Part shown: positions 21,401 through 28,417 of the stretch, piece by piece
Layout: each line of letters starts with the position of its first letter
Position numbering within the stretch: position 1 is the stretch's first letter
Notes under the pieces: generated by a model
Seen by the model: the letters and a program-made list of their open reading frames with translations, nothing else
What the model was told of the DNA's origin: nothing
Database searches by the model: none
Origin: Pseudomonas anguilliseptica
GTDB lineage: Bacteria > Pseudomonadota > Gammaproteobacteria > Pseudomonadales > Pseudomonadaceae
Direction of reading: 5' to 3'
Length of the DNA stretch: 64,000 nt
Assembly: GCF_900105355.1 (NCBI RefSeq)
Contig: NZ_FNSC01000001.1
Coordinates: 1,054,001 to 1,118,000, forward strand
Translations under genes and position numbers: made by a program

Positions 21401-22195
21401 GCCCTGGAGCGCGAACTGCGCCGCGCCATTGAGCTGGAACAACTGCAGCTCTACTACCAACCCAAACGCAGCCTCAGCAGCAACCGCCTGATCGGCGCCG
21501 AAGCGCTGGTGCGTTGGCATCACCCGCTTTTCGGCGAAATCCCGCCGGATCGCTTTATTCCCCTGGCCGAAGAAACCGGCCTGATCATCGCCCTCGGCGA
21601 CTGGGTACTGCGCCAGGCCTGTTGGCAAATGCAGCAATGGCAACAACAGCACGCCCCATTCGGCCCGCTGTCGGTCAACCTGACCGGCGTGCAACTGCGC
21701 CAGCCGCACCTGCTGGTACGCATTTCCAGCCTGCTGGAAGACCACAAGCTGGCGCCGGAACTGCTGCAACTGGAAATCACCGAAAGCTTCATCATGAACC
21801 AGGCCGAAGAAGCCCTGAACCTGCTGCATCAACTGAAAGGCCTGGGTATTCAACTGGCTATCGACGACTTTGGCACCGGCTACTCCTCGCTCAGCTACCT
21901 CAAGCGCTTGCCGGTCGACACCCTGAAAATCGACCAATCCTTCGTGCGCGGCCTGCCCAATGACAGCAATGATATCGCCATCGTGCGCGCCATCATCGCC
22001 CTGGGTCGCAGCATGCAACTGACAGTGATCGCCGAAGGGGTAGAAACCAAAGACCAGGAGCTGTTCCTCGCCGCCGAAGGCTGCGAGCAAATCCAGGGTT
22101 TCGTCATCAGCCGTGCCATCCATGCGGACGCCTTCGCACAAAACTTCCTCACCCCGCGCCATTCGGTTGGCGCTGCCGAGAAGGCACCGGTATAA
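18455..22195 (+). CDS. Multi-PAS GGDEF-EAL protein with periplasmic solute-binding sensor
   Basis: A 1246-residue inner-membrane c-di-GMP enzyme. A signal peptide (CLACWAVPALS) leads a periplasmic SBP_bac_3 domain (about 30-250), then a membrane helix (about 266-288). About four PAS/PAC units follow (about 310-800), then GGDEF with intact GGDEF near 888-892 and an RxxD site (RDID) just before it. The EAL domain has an intact EAL motif near 1015 and DDFGTGYSSLSYLKRLPVD. Both enzymatic signatures look competent, so net activity cannot be told. The same protein lies between rpoD and this tRNA in other pseudomonads. The periplasmic part suggests amino-acid-like ligand sensing. Confidence 0.9.
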   Translation: MPRVAATLLLCLACWAVPALSLELTPAEQTWLAEHPQLSLGVDRDWHPYEFIDDDGLYQGLAADYVRLIEQRLPITLRPAPAQNWSEVLADARTGKLHLLPSLMATPERQQYLTFTRPYLDFPIVILSQEQGPQPRRLRELQGLRVAVVDSYATHELLRDKHPELRLWPRPSVAAALQALASGQADAMLGDLASSVWHLRQLKLDGIVISGQTPYRYQLAMAMAVPKDQAILAGILDKLLSELTPSEIAEIQQRWVGDPLDERPFWRSLLLFGLPGLLAALLIIFSILRINHRLRSEMHNRALLEGELRNSEQHYRGLVESLNAVAWQMDPSDFRYTYVAPQAERLLGYPPQDWLQPGFIERILHPDDAHRTLDYCRSETQAGRDHSLDYRMLAADGREVWVRDIVTLSPQDGGPMLRGLLIDITETKRTEQALALSEQKFASVFHNCPDIIALLNLHDGRLLAVNNTFEQQFGISAAEAIGHTSSELNLWIEQGIGPRILEMLRKGNAHNIEVTFRRRDGSQFTALISAQRVSLDDSSTLVVAVRDVSELKDTQQRLKLSEDKFAKAFHASPDGLLITRLSDGQLLDVNEGFSRITGYSINEATDSSTLQLGIWADPDDRTRMFEHVQKHGSVRDFRALIRTRNGSLRTCEMSVQPIPIEGDTCMLTIARDITEREQMQENLKQAATVFESTAEGVMITDLQQRITAVNRAFTTITGYSEAEALGQSPRLLASGNHDSAFYAAMWHNLSASGHWQGEIWNKRKNGELYPEWLTISAVRDSDQQITHFVGVFADISSLKHAQASLDHQAHHDPLTGLPNRMLFEARLRAALEDAHIDKRMGAVLFIDLDRFKHINDSLGHPVGDELLKSIAERLKAHLRDIDTVARLGGDEFIILLPGLQHDDDAELVAHKLLDCFSLPFRFDEQELFISASIGISRYPDDGDDVATLVKNADAAMYRSKARGRNRVELYTRDLTFQATERMALERELRRAIELEQLQLYYQPKRSLSSNRLIGAEALVRWHHPLFGEIPPDRFIPLAEETGLIIALGDWVLRQACWQMQQWQQQHAPFGPLSVNLTGVQLRQPHLLVRISSLLEDHKLAPELLQLEITESFIMNQAEEALNLLHQLKGLGIQLAIDDFGTGYSSLSYLKRLPVDTLKIDQSFVRGLPNDSNDIAIVRAIIALGRSMQLTVIAEGVETKDQELFLAAEGCEQIQGFVISRAIHADAFAQNFLTPRHSVGAAEKAPV

Positions 22196-22210
22196 TCCGC
22201 CGGCCTCTGA

Positions 22211-22287
22211 GGGCCCATAGCTCAGTTGGTTAGAGCAGAGGACTCATAATCCTTTGGTCCACGGTTCGAGTCCGTGTGGGCCCACCA
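22211..22287 (+). tRNA. tRNA-Ile2 (anticodon CAU, lysidine-modified)
   Basis: 77 bases including an encoded CCA. Acceptor GGGCCCA pairs with TGGGCCC, discriminator A; the D-loop AGCTCAGTTGGTTAGAGC and T-arm GGTTCGAGTCC are standard. The anticodon loop is CTCATAA. The body resembles the E. coli ileX/ileY tRNA rather than elongator tRNA-Met, so the CAU wobble C is expected to be changed to lysidine by TilS and to read AUA. Confidence 0.9.
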
Positions 22288-22292
22288 CCTTT

Positions 22293-22317
22293 AAAGCCGC
22301 GCACTGCGCGGCTTTTT
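22293..22317 (+). terminator. tRNA terminator
   Basis: AAAGCCGCGC-ACT-GCGCGGCTTT followed by T-run, beginning 6 bases after the tRNA. A strong GC-rich stem. Confidence 0.85.
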
Positions 22318-22464
22318 CATGCCTGCTACAAGAGCCCTACTCGCCGCCCCGTAGCCAAGCCCGCTATACAATCCGTGACCCTTCGCTCAGATCAGCAAAT
22401 GCACCAAGAGCACTTACGGAGACACGCGTAGGATCTACGCCTACGAAAACAAGGAGGTTTCACT

Positions 22465-23802
22465 ATGAGCGGAAAACCGGCGGCGCGCCTAACTGACCCT
22501 ACCTCTTGCCCATTACCTGGCCATGGCACTAACCCCATAGCCAAGGGCTCACCCAACGTCCTCTTTGACAACTTACCAGCAGCGCGGCTGACCGATACGT
22601 CGGCCTGCGGCAGCCCCATCGTGGGTGCAGTTGTTAGCACGGTGCTGATCAATGGTCTGCCAGCGGCGACATTGGGCAGTACGGGTGGCCACGGCAGTGT
22701 GGTCGTTGGCGGCTCAGGCAGCGTGATCATCGGTAACTCCGCAGTCGCTGCACCCTTTACCGCGCCAACGCCATTATCCATAGCCGCAGTCGCAGCGCCG
22801 GCAGCAGCAAAAGCGTCCGAGAACCAACCGCCAGCCACGGCTCCCGCTGCGCAGCCTGCCCAGCAAGCGGCAGCCACAACCGCAGCCGCGTCGGCTATCG
22901 CGCAACCGGTTCAGACCACGGATCGAGTTGCAGCGGCCAAGGAGATCGTGGACACCTTTGAGTGCTCGGCTTCTCAGAGTCGTGTTTTCAACGACCGCGA
23001 TCATCCAATGGGCACGGCAAGTGATCCATTTGAGAAAAGCAAAGTCATAGAACAGCTGCGAGTACGCGTCGCTAGGTCCCAAGGCCAGCACGTTTCGACC
23101 AAGGAAAGAATCACTCCATTTCCCAACCAGCAAGAGACAAGCCTGTGCGGGCCAGCTGTTTTCTTCTACGCACTGCTGGTGGATCGCCCCGACCTTTACA
23201 CCCAGGCGATCATCGACCTGTGGGAAACAGGTGAAACGACCATAGGGCAGCTGCATATCAAGCCAAGTTACGATTGCCGCAACCCAAAGAAATTCAGCCA
23301 TACGGCGGCAGGGGATCGTATATCCGCGATTGACTGGATTTCCTTGGCCAGCCTGCGCGACAGCGAAAACGACCTCTTCGATTACGACTCGCCAGGTGAT
23401 CAGATCCCTGGGATTACCCTACCGGGGAAAGTGAAGGCCTGGTTCACCAAAGCCGGCGCCACCGTGGTGTTCGACAACATCCAGTTCCTCGGGCATATCA
23501 ATCAGGAGGAACTCGTGGAGCTGTTGGGCTATGCGGGCGGCCAGCATCATGTCACCTCGCTAATCTCCGCCTCGATGGTGGAAGGCGGCGCAGGGGTCGG
23601 GAAAAATCATTGGATCGCCTGGGAAAAGCCCCCGCACACTCAAGGCGGCCGAGTCGATCAAACCACCTTGCCTGTAGAAGTAATCGTCGACTCTAAGCTG
23701 TTCTCCTGGGGCCAATCCATGCACCAGGTAACGCGGGGCTACACGCTCAAACAGCTCCTCAAGGACGTATTCGGCGGGATCGTATTCAGCCGAATCCCAT
23801 GA
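22465..23802 (+). CDS. PAAR-domain type VI effector with putative cysteine-protease toxin domain
   Basis: Residues 1-95 form a PAAR/DUF4150-type domain (GKPAARLTDPTSC, then HGSVVVGGSGSVIIGNS), which caps the VgrG spike and carries cargo through the T6SS. A roughly 60-residue Ala/Pro/Gln/Thr linker follows. The C-terminal 290 residues have a papain-like order of candidate catalytic residues: Cys228 in SLCGPAVFF, His382 in GKNHWIAWEK and Asp409 in VIVDSKLFSWG. The triad is inferred from pattern, not homology I can name. GGAGG lies 8 bases upstream of the ATG. No vgrG is near, so this is an orphan cargo locus. The next gene overlaps it or nearly so and is a secreted lipoprotein, which fits an effector-immunity pair. 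Confidence 0.75.
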   Translation: MSGKPAARLTDPTSCPLPGHGTNPIAKGSPNVLFDNLPAARLTDTSACGSPIVGAVVSTVLINGLPAATLGSTGGHGSVVVGGSGSVIIGNSAVAAPFTAPTPLSIAAVAAPAAAKASENQPPATAPAAQPAQQAAATTAAASAIAQPVQTTDRVAAAKEIVDTFECSASQSRVFNDRDHPMGTASDPFEKSKVIEQLRVRVARSQGQHVSTKERITPFPNQQETSLCGPAVFFYALLVDRPDLYTQAIIDLWETGETTIGQLHIKPSYDCRNPKKFSHTAAGDRISAIDWISLASLRDSENDLFDYDSPGDQIPGITLPGKVKAWFTKAGATVVFDNIQFLGHINQEELVELLGYAGGQHHVTSLISASMVEGGAGVGKNHWIAWEKPPHTQGGRVDQTTLPVEVIVDSKLFSWGQSMHQVTRGYTLKQLLKDVFGGIVFSRIP

Positions 23803-23819
23803 CCAGGAAGGACTCTCAT

Positions 23820-24215
23820 ATGCTGCGGAAACTATTTTTTGCCCTCTGCTTAACGCTACCGCTTGCTGGCTGCGAAGCCGGTATCGTTGGCAACACGCTG
23901 GCGGGCTGTGCCATGCAGCCCGAGCCCACGCTACTACCCGAGAGCCTACCTGTAGCCGCAGTGGGCGAGCCCTATAGCGTGCAACTCGAAGTGATCAACA
24001 CCTCGACGCCCGTGCATGGCATCTATGTGAATGATGCCTACGCCCTGCCTGAAGGGCTTTGGGTCGAGCACCAAGATCGCGACTCTCATGGACTGATCAC
24101 CGGTACACCGCTCAAGGCCGGCACCTATGAAGTGCGCATGTCCGCTGGTACGTACGGCACCCAATGCACTGGGCGTAGAGCAAGCCGAGTCTACAACCTT
24201 GTGGTCACCGAATAA
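23820..24215 (+). CDS. Lipoprotein with Ig-like fold, candidate immunity protein
   Basis: A 131-residue lipoprotein with lipobox LPLAGCEA. The mature part is one putative Ig (He_PIG-type) domain: GEPYSVQLEV, LPEGLWVE, GLITGTPLKAGTYEVRM. The start at 23820 has AGGAAGGA eight bases upstream; an in-frame ATG at 23799 overlaps the effector stop but would hide the signal peptide. The location 17 bases after a PAAR effector, co-directional, and the periplasmic address suggest it blocks a toxin that acts in the periplasm. That role is inference from context. Confidence 0.6.
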   Translation: MLRKLFFALCLTLPLAGCEAGIVGNTLAGCAMQPEPTLLPESLPVAAVGEPYSVQLEVINTSTPVHGIYVNDAYALPEGLWVEHQDRDSHGLITGTPLKAGTYEVRMSAGTYGTQCTGRRASRVYNLVVTE

Positions 24216-24262
24216 CGAACCTCGCTTAACACCAGAGCCCCAAGCACGGGTCGATTCAGAGC

Positions 24263-24320
24263 AGCTCGGTAAGCAGACTGTCCTCAGTCCATGGACAGAG
24301 GACAGTCTGCTTACCGAGCT
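24263..24320. repeat. 58-bp near-perfect palindrome
   Basis: Perfect 23-base arms (24263-24285 with 24298-24320; left arm begins AGCTCGGTAAGCAGACTGTC) surround a GTCCATGGAC palindrome, so the only mismatch across 58 bases is one A/A pair. There is no T-run after it, so a simple intrinsic terminator is unlikely. It lies between the effector pair and hipBA and may end the former transcript or be a mobile-element relic. Confidence 0.75.
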
Positions 24321-24364
24321 CAAACCCTAGGGCGCTGCCATGGGCCTCGTCATGCCGGCTGGTT

Positions 24365-24509
24365 TGTAGCCCTGAAGCCACAAATGATAACTAACACGTG
24401 CATTTTGTAGCCCACGAGCTACAGCTAAAGCCTGGCAGCACTTGTGAAAATGTAGCCCAAGAGCTACATTTTCAGGCATTAGATCTATTCTTGATGCCCG
24501 AGGGCTACA
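24365..24509. promoter_or_regulatory. Four-site operator array upstream of hipBA
   Basis: Four copies of the palindrome TGTAGC-N6-GCTACA: 24365-24382 (right half GCCACA), 24406-24423 (perfect), 24451-24468 (perfect, arms extend to 10 bases), and 24492-24509 (left half TGATGC, ending one base before the hipB ATG). Centres are 41, 45 and 41 bases apart, close to four helical turns, so bound dimers would lie on the same face. E. coli HipB also uses four operators (TATCC-N8-GGATA); the sequence here is different. Confidence 0.8.
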
Positions 24510-24510
24510 A

Positions 24511-24771
24511 ATGACCTCTCTCTACGATGTTTCCGAAATGCTGAAACAGGCACGCAGTGATGCCAAGCTGAGCCAAGAGGCATTGGCCAGCAGCGCAGGG
24601 GTATCACGCTCCACGGTTGCACGCATGGAAACATTGGCCAAAGGCGATATGAGTGTCTCGGTGCTGGTTCGGCTGCTGGAAGCGGCAGGCTATGACTTGA
24701 AGCTGGTTAAGGCCGGGCACGAACGCACGGTTGAAGACATCCTCAACGAGCAGCGGTCAGGGAGCGCTTGA
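24511..24771 (+). CDS. hipB: HipB-type antitoxin, HTH Xre family
   Basis: 86 residues. The Cro/C1-type helix-turn-helix covers about residues 8-62 (LKQARSDAKLSQEALASSAGVSRSTVARME), followed by a short acidic C-terminal tail. It is likely the autorepressor of the operon, binding the four palindromes directly upstream, the last of which would block the start. The stop overlaps the region of the hipA Shine-Dalgarno, with hipA starting 2 bases later, so translation is coupled. Confidence 0.88.
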   Translation: MTSLYDVSEMLKQARSDAKLSQEALASSAGVSRSTVARMETLAKGDMSVSVLVRLLEAAGYDLKLVKAGHERTVEDILNEQRSGSA

Positions 24772-24773
24772 GC

Positions 24774-26108
24774 ATGATCCTCGACGTCCACGTCAGCTCA
24801 AGGCTAGTGGCCAAGCTCTATCGGGAGCGCGATGAATACGTACTGAAATACCTGCCAGGAACAGCACCGGAGGACTTCATCAGCCTCACGATGCCCGTTC
24901 GCGAAGAAGCATGGCGCTGGCCCCGCGATCTGTTTCCATTTTTCCGGCAGAACCTACCCGAAGGGTATTTGCTGGGCGTCATTCGCGAAGAATTTGGCCC
25001 GCTGCTCGATGGCACCGACCTGTCGCTGCTGGGCGTGGTGGGGGGCACCGGCATCGGCAGAATCTCGGTCACGCCTGAAGGCATCAAGCCTGGCGTCGAA
25101 ATGGCACCCTTAGAGATAAACCATCTGCTCAAGGCGGAAAACACCAGCGAACGGTTCGCCGCACTGGTACGGCAATATGCTCGGGTAGCCGTGTCGGGGG
25201 TCGTACCAAAGTTCATTGCCACCGACGCCGCCGAACCTCGGGAGCCGCTAGGCAAACCGACCCTGCGCACCGGCTTTCACATCATCAAAGGCTCCGACGA
25301 CACTACCCCTTTTCTAGGTTTCAACGAGTTCTACACCATGCGCGTACTGGCGCGGCTTAATCTCGTGCCGGTCGCAGCCTGTCGCATGTCAGAGGACGGC
25401 AAAATCCTGGTAGTGGATCGTTTCGATGTGGACGAGCAAGGCATCCCCCGCTACGGAGTCGAAGACGCCTGTGGACTACTGGGTTTGCCGCCACATGAAA
25501 AATACGCCCCCACCACCGAGCGGGTGTGGAAGGCCACGCGGGCCTATATCCCCGCTGATCGTCTGCAAGCGCAACGCGAGCACCTAGGCTGGCAGCTGCT
25601 TACCAACTACGTATTGCGCAATGCGCGCTGCCACGCGAAGAACATCGCGCTGTTTTACACCTCGCGTGCTGACGTGGCCTTTACTCCGGTCTATGACTTG
25701 GTGACCACTCAGGCCTACCCGCGCTTCGCCAGCAACCCACCTGGCCTGTCCGTAGGCGGAAGACAAACCTGGACACCGGGCCGTTCGCTGGAAACCTTTT
25801 TCAAAGCCGTCCTAGGTATTCCGCCGCGCCAGTATGCCGCCATGGTCGAGCAACTCTGCGAGTCCGCCGTAGCGGTCGGCAGAGAAGTGATCGAAGCCGC
25901 GAAAAACGAGCCCGCCTGGCGCGATGTGGCCAAACACATGGTGCATGCCTGGAACGAGGGTATGGAGACCTTGCGCAGCCCCAAAGCAGCCCCGCACTTT
26001 CGCGGCTTGGATACCGCCATTGAAGACGCAGGCTTCTCAGGGCCGCGCAAACCAGAACGCAGCCGAGAGGTGATTGGCCGCTCTGAGTTGCTGGCAAAGA
26101 AGCGCTGA
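24774..26108 (+). CDS. hipA: HipA-family serine/threonine kinase toxin with catalytic Asp replaced
   Basis: A 444-residue HipA homologue with the N-subdomain (RRDEYVLKYLPG type) and C-terminal kinase core: VSGVVPKF (glycine-loop equivalent), HIIKGSD (ATP Lys), HAKN (Mg-binding Asn) and FTPVYDL (Mg-binding Asp). HipA kinases phosphorylate targets such as GltX and cause growth arrest. The catalytic-loop sequence is NARCHAKN where the family has an Asp five residues before the Asn (E. coli TDGHAKN, D309). The replacing residue is Arg285 (codon 25626-25628). The toxin may thus be kinase-dead. Start 24774 has GGAG nine bases before. Confidence 0.85.
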   Translation: MILDVHVSSRLVAKLYRERDEYVLKYLPGTAPEDFISLTMPVREEAWRWPRDLFPFFRQNLPEGYLLGVIREEFGPLLDGTDLSLLGVVGGTGIGRISVTPEGIKPGVEMAPLEINHLLKAENTSERFAALVRQYARVAVSGVVPKFIATDAAEPREPLGKPTLRTGFHIIKGSDDTTPFLGFNEFYTMRVLARLNLVPVAACRMSEDGKILVVDRFDVDEQGIPRYGVEDACGLLGLPPHEKYAPTTERVWKATRAYIPADRLQAQREHLGWQLLTNYVLRNARCHAKNIALFYTSRADVAFTPVYDLVTTQAYPRFASNPPGLSVGGRQTWTPGRSLETFFKAVLGIPPRQYAAMVEQLCESAVAVGREVIEAAKNEPAWRDVAKHMVHAWNEGMETLRSPKAAPHFRGLDTAIEDAGFSGPRKPERSREVIGRSELLAKKR

Positions 26109-26172
26109 ATTTATAGCGCAGGGCCAACGGCTGCAGATCACGCCCCCGAAACTGTGCGCTACGACGCCACAG

Positions 26173-26216
26173 TGAGCCGATTAGCCAGACTATTCGGCTC
26201 ACTAAATGAGCCGAAT
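26173..26216. promoter_or_regulatory. Three-half-site palindrome TGAGCCGA/TCGGCTCA
   Basis: A perfect inverted repeat ATTCGGCTCA-CTAAA-TGAGCCGAAT (26192-26216) is preceded by a third copy of TGAGCCGA at 26173-26180. It lies after hipA and 80 bases before the NERD gene, with no T-run, so it may be an operator rather than a terminator. The remaining 26109-26295 sequence shows nothing else. Confidence 0.5.
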
Positions 26217-26295
26217 ACAGCCAACAAATATCATCGTGCCATTACGCCTAATTTCGGTACTATCCGGTTAACTCAGGATTACTGCAGGTTGGGAA

Positions 26296-27066
26296 ATGGA
26301 CTTCACCCCCGTCATCGCGCAGGTCTGGGGCATGCTGATCTGGTTCATTCCAGCTGCACTGCTGATCGGCCTGCTCAAATCACCTTGGGCCAAAGGCTAC
26401 ATTGGTGAACTCCTGGTGCAGCTGTTTGCCCATTGGCAGCTGGATAAGCAGACCTACCACCGCCTGCACAATGTCACGCTGAACACCCCAGACGGCACCA
26501 CGCAGATCGACCACGTCTTCCTCTCGCCCTACGGCATCTTCGTGCTGGAAACGAAGAATATGAGCGGCTGGATCTTCGGCAGCGAAAAGCAGGCGCAGTG
26601 GACGCAGAAGCTCTACAAACGCACCTTCAAATTCCAGAACCCGCTGCGGCAGAACTACAAGCACCTCAAAGCCCTGGAAGCCACCCTTGGCGTTGATCCC
26701 GCGCACCTGCACTCGGTGATCACCTTTGTCGGCGGCAGCACCTTCAAAACCGAGGTGCCGGCCAACGTGACCCAGGGCATTGGCTTTATCCGCTATATCA
26801 AGTCATTCCAGCAGCCGCTATTCAGCGAGGCAGAAGTCGAAGCCATGCTGCAAGCCCTGCAAACCGGCCGCCACGCTCCAACCCGCGCCACCCACCGCAA
26901 GCATGTGCAAAACCTCAAACGCCGCAGTGATCCGACAGCCGAGCAGCAATGCCCGAAATGTGGCAGCGCACTGGTTATTCGCATCCGTAAAACTGGGGCC
27001 AATGCCGGTCAGCAGTTTTGGGGGTGCTCGACGTTCCCCAAGTGTCGAACAATTCAGAATCTTTAA
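26296..27066 (+). CDS. NERD-domain nuclease-like protein with C-terminal zinc ribbon
   Basis: 256 residues. One N-terminal membrane helix (VWGMLIWFIPAALLIGLL) is followed by a NERD domain (about 30-150) with the family's IDHVFLSPYGIFVLETKN core, which has the D, E and K spacing of an endonuclease-like active site. A C-terminal topoisomerase-type zinc ribbon carries four Cys (CPKCG and GCSTFPKC, about 220-252). NERD proteins occur near restriction, plasmid and defence genes; the function here is unknown. Its place beside hipBA suggests a small defence or stress cluster. Confidence 0.8.
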   Translation: MDFTPVIAQVWGMLIWFIPAALLIGLLKSPWAKGYIGELLVQLFAHWQLDKQTYHRLHNVTLNTPDGTTQIDHVFLSPYGIFVLETKNMSGWIFGSEKQAQWTQKLYKRTFKFQNPLRQNYKHLKALEATLGVDPAHLHSVITFVGGSTFKTEVPANVTQGIGFIRYIKSFQQPLFSEAEVEAMLQALQTGRHAPTRATHRKHVQNLKRRSDPTAEQQCPKCGSALVIRIRKTGANAGQQFWGCSTFPKCRTIQNL

Positions 27067-27177
27067 GTGACAGAGCAATGAAAAGTTCAGAGCCCCCGGG
27101 CAAAAAATAGATCTGTCCCCTTTTTCTCTACTTTTTCTCTTTCTCTCGAGTACTACAAATGAGGGGATTCCCCCTAA

Positions 27178-28368
27178 GGATGGTCTGAAGTAGCCATGTA
27201 TTTCTGGCTGACTTCAGCCCCGCCGATTTTGAAAGCGGCAAATCGATCAAAAACGATCAGATTACCCATTCATTTCTGTGTTTTTAGCCGCCGCGAGTAG
27301 CTCGCGGCAGCCATTTCCCGCATTACAGGCGCACCTCTCCTGCATTGGTCAGTAAATGTCGGCGTGCCATCCACAGGTTCGACAGCGCGAACAGCGTCAC
27401 CAGTTGCGCCGTGTTCTTGGCCAAGCCACGGAAGCGTGTCTTTACATAACTGAACTGACGCTTGATCACCCGGAACGGGTGCTCAACCTTGGCGCGCACC
27501 TGGGCCTTGGCCTTCTCGATCTTGCGTTTGGCTTTGTACAGCGGGCTGCTCTTACCCAGCTTCTTATAGGTGCTGCGGCGGGCAGCAACCTGCCAGATCA
27601 CCTCGCGCCCATCATGTTCGGGGCGCTTTTCGACGCCGGTATAACCCGCATCGGCGCACACCACGTTTTCCTCGCCGTGCAGCAACTTGTCGACCTGAGT
27701 GACATCCGCCACGTTGGCCGCCGTGCCTACCACGCTGTGTACCAGCCCCGACTCGTCATCCACGCCAATGTGCGCCTTCATGCCGAAGTAGTATTGGTTG
27801 CCCTTCTTGGCCTGGTGCATCTCTGGGTCCCGTTTGCCGTCCTTGTTCTTGGTCGAACTCGGCGCATTGATCAGCGTGGCATCGACGATGGTGCCTTGGC
27901 GCAACGACAGGCCACGGTCGCCAAGATAGCCATTGATGACGGCCAGGATGCCGGCAGCCAACTCATGTTTCTCCAGCAGACGACGGAAGTTGAGGATGGT
28001 GGTTTCGTCGGGGATACGTTCCAGACTCAGCCCGGCGAACTGCCGCAGGATAGTGGTCTCGTACAGCGCTTCTTCCATCGCCGGGTCGCTGTAGCCGAAC
28101 CAGTTCTGCATCAGGTGCACACGTAGCATCGCCATCAGCGGATAGGCCGGCCGACCGCCTTCACCCTTGGGGTAATACGGTTCGATCAGTGCGATCAAAC
28201 CCTTCCACGGCACCACCCGATCCATCTCGATCAGGAACAACTCTTTGCGGGTCTGCTTGCGTTTGCCGGCGTACTCGGCATCGGCGAAGGTCATTTGCTT
28301 CATCGGAAAACTCGGCGGGTGGCGTCCGGGCATTTTGCCAAAATCAGGAAGTCTTATTCAGAGTTTCC
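27178..28368 (-). mobile_element. IS5-family insertion sequence, copy 1
   Basis: 1191 bp. Imperfect terminal repeats: the left end reads GGATGGTCTGAAGTAG, the complement of the right end GGAAACTCTGAATAAG (TCTGAA shared). The element is flanked by a 4-bp duplication CTAA at 27174-27177 and 28369-28372, the YTAR-type target of IS5. It contains one transposase gene on the minus strand. The left target lies directly after a small GGGG-ATT-CCCC hairpin. Confidence 0.9.
27323..28303 (-). CDS. IS5-family transposase
   Basis: 326 residues from MKQMTFADAEYAGKRKQTRK, collinear with IS5 InsH (DDE type). Catalytic Asp residues are in IVDATLI and CADAGYTG, and Glu in the Y-R-E-K region VEHPFRVIKRQF. An upstream in-frame ATG (28333) would add ten residues near the end of the element; the IS5-like length favours 28303. 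It differs from copy 2 at a few positions (for example AEY vs AEH, KVEHPFRVI vs KLEHPFRVL). Confidence 0.9.
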   Translation of the reverse strand: MKQMTFADAEYAGKRKQTRKELFLIEMDRVVPWKGLIALIEPYYPKGEGGRPAYPLMAMLRVHLMQNWFGYSDPAMEEALYETTILRQFAGLSLERIPDETTILNFRRLLEKHELAAGILAVINGYLGDRGLSLRQGTIVDATLINAPSSTKNKDGKRDPEMHQAKKGNQYYFGMKAHIGVDDESGLVHSVVGTAANVADVTQVDKLLHGEENVVCADAGYTGVEKRPEHDGREVIWQVAARRSTYKKLGKSSPLYKAKRKIEKAKAQVRAKVEHPFRVIKRQFSYVKTRFRGLAKNTAQLVTLFALSNLWMARRHLLTNAGEVRL

Positions 28369-28417
28369 CTAAGCACTGCGTGCACTGAAAATTATCAACA
28401 TAACCCTGAGGTAGAAA

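Noticed and set aside
22211..22287. Elongator tRNA-Met
   Set aside because: CAU anticodon alone is ambiguous; the body resembles tRNA-Ile2 (ileX type).
24263..24320. Intrinsic terminator after the effector pair
   Set aside because: No T-run follows the palindrome.
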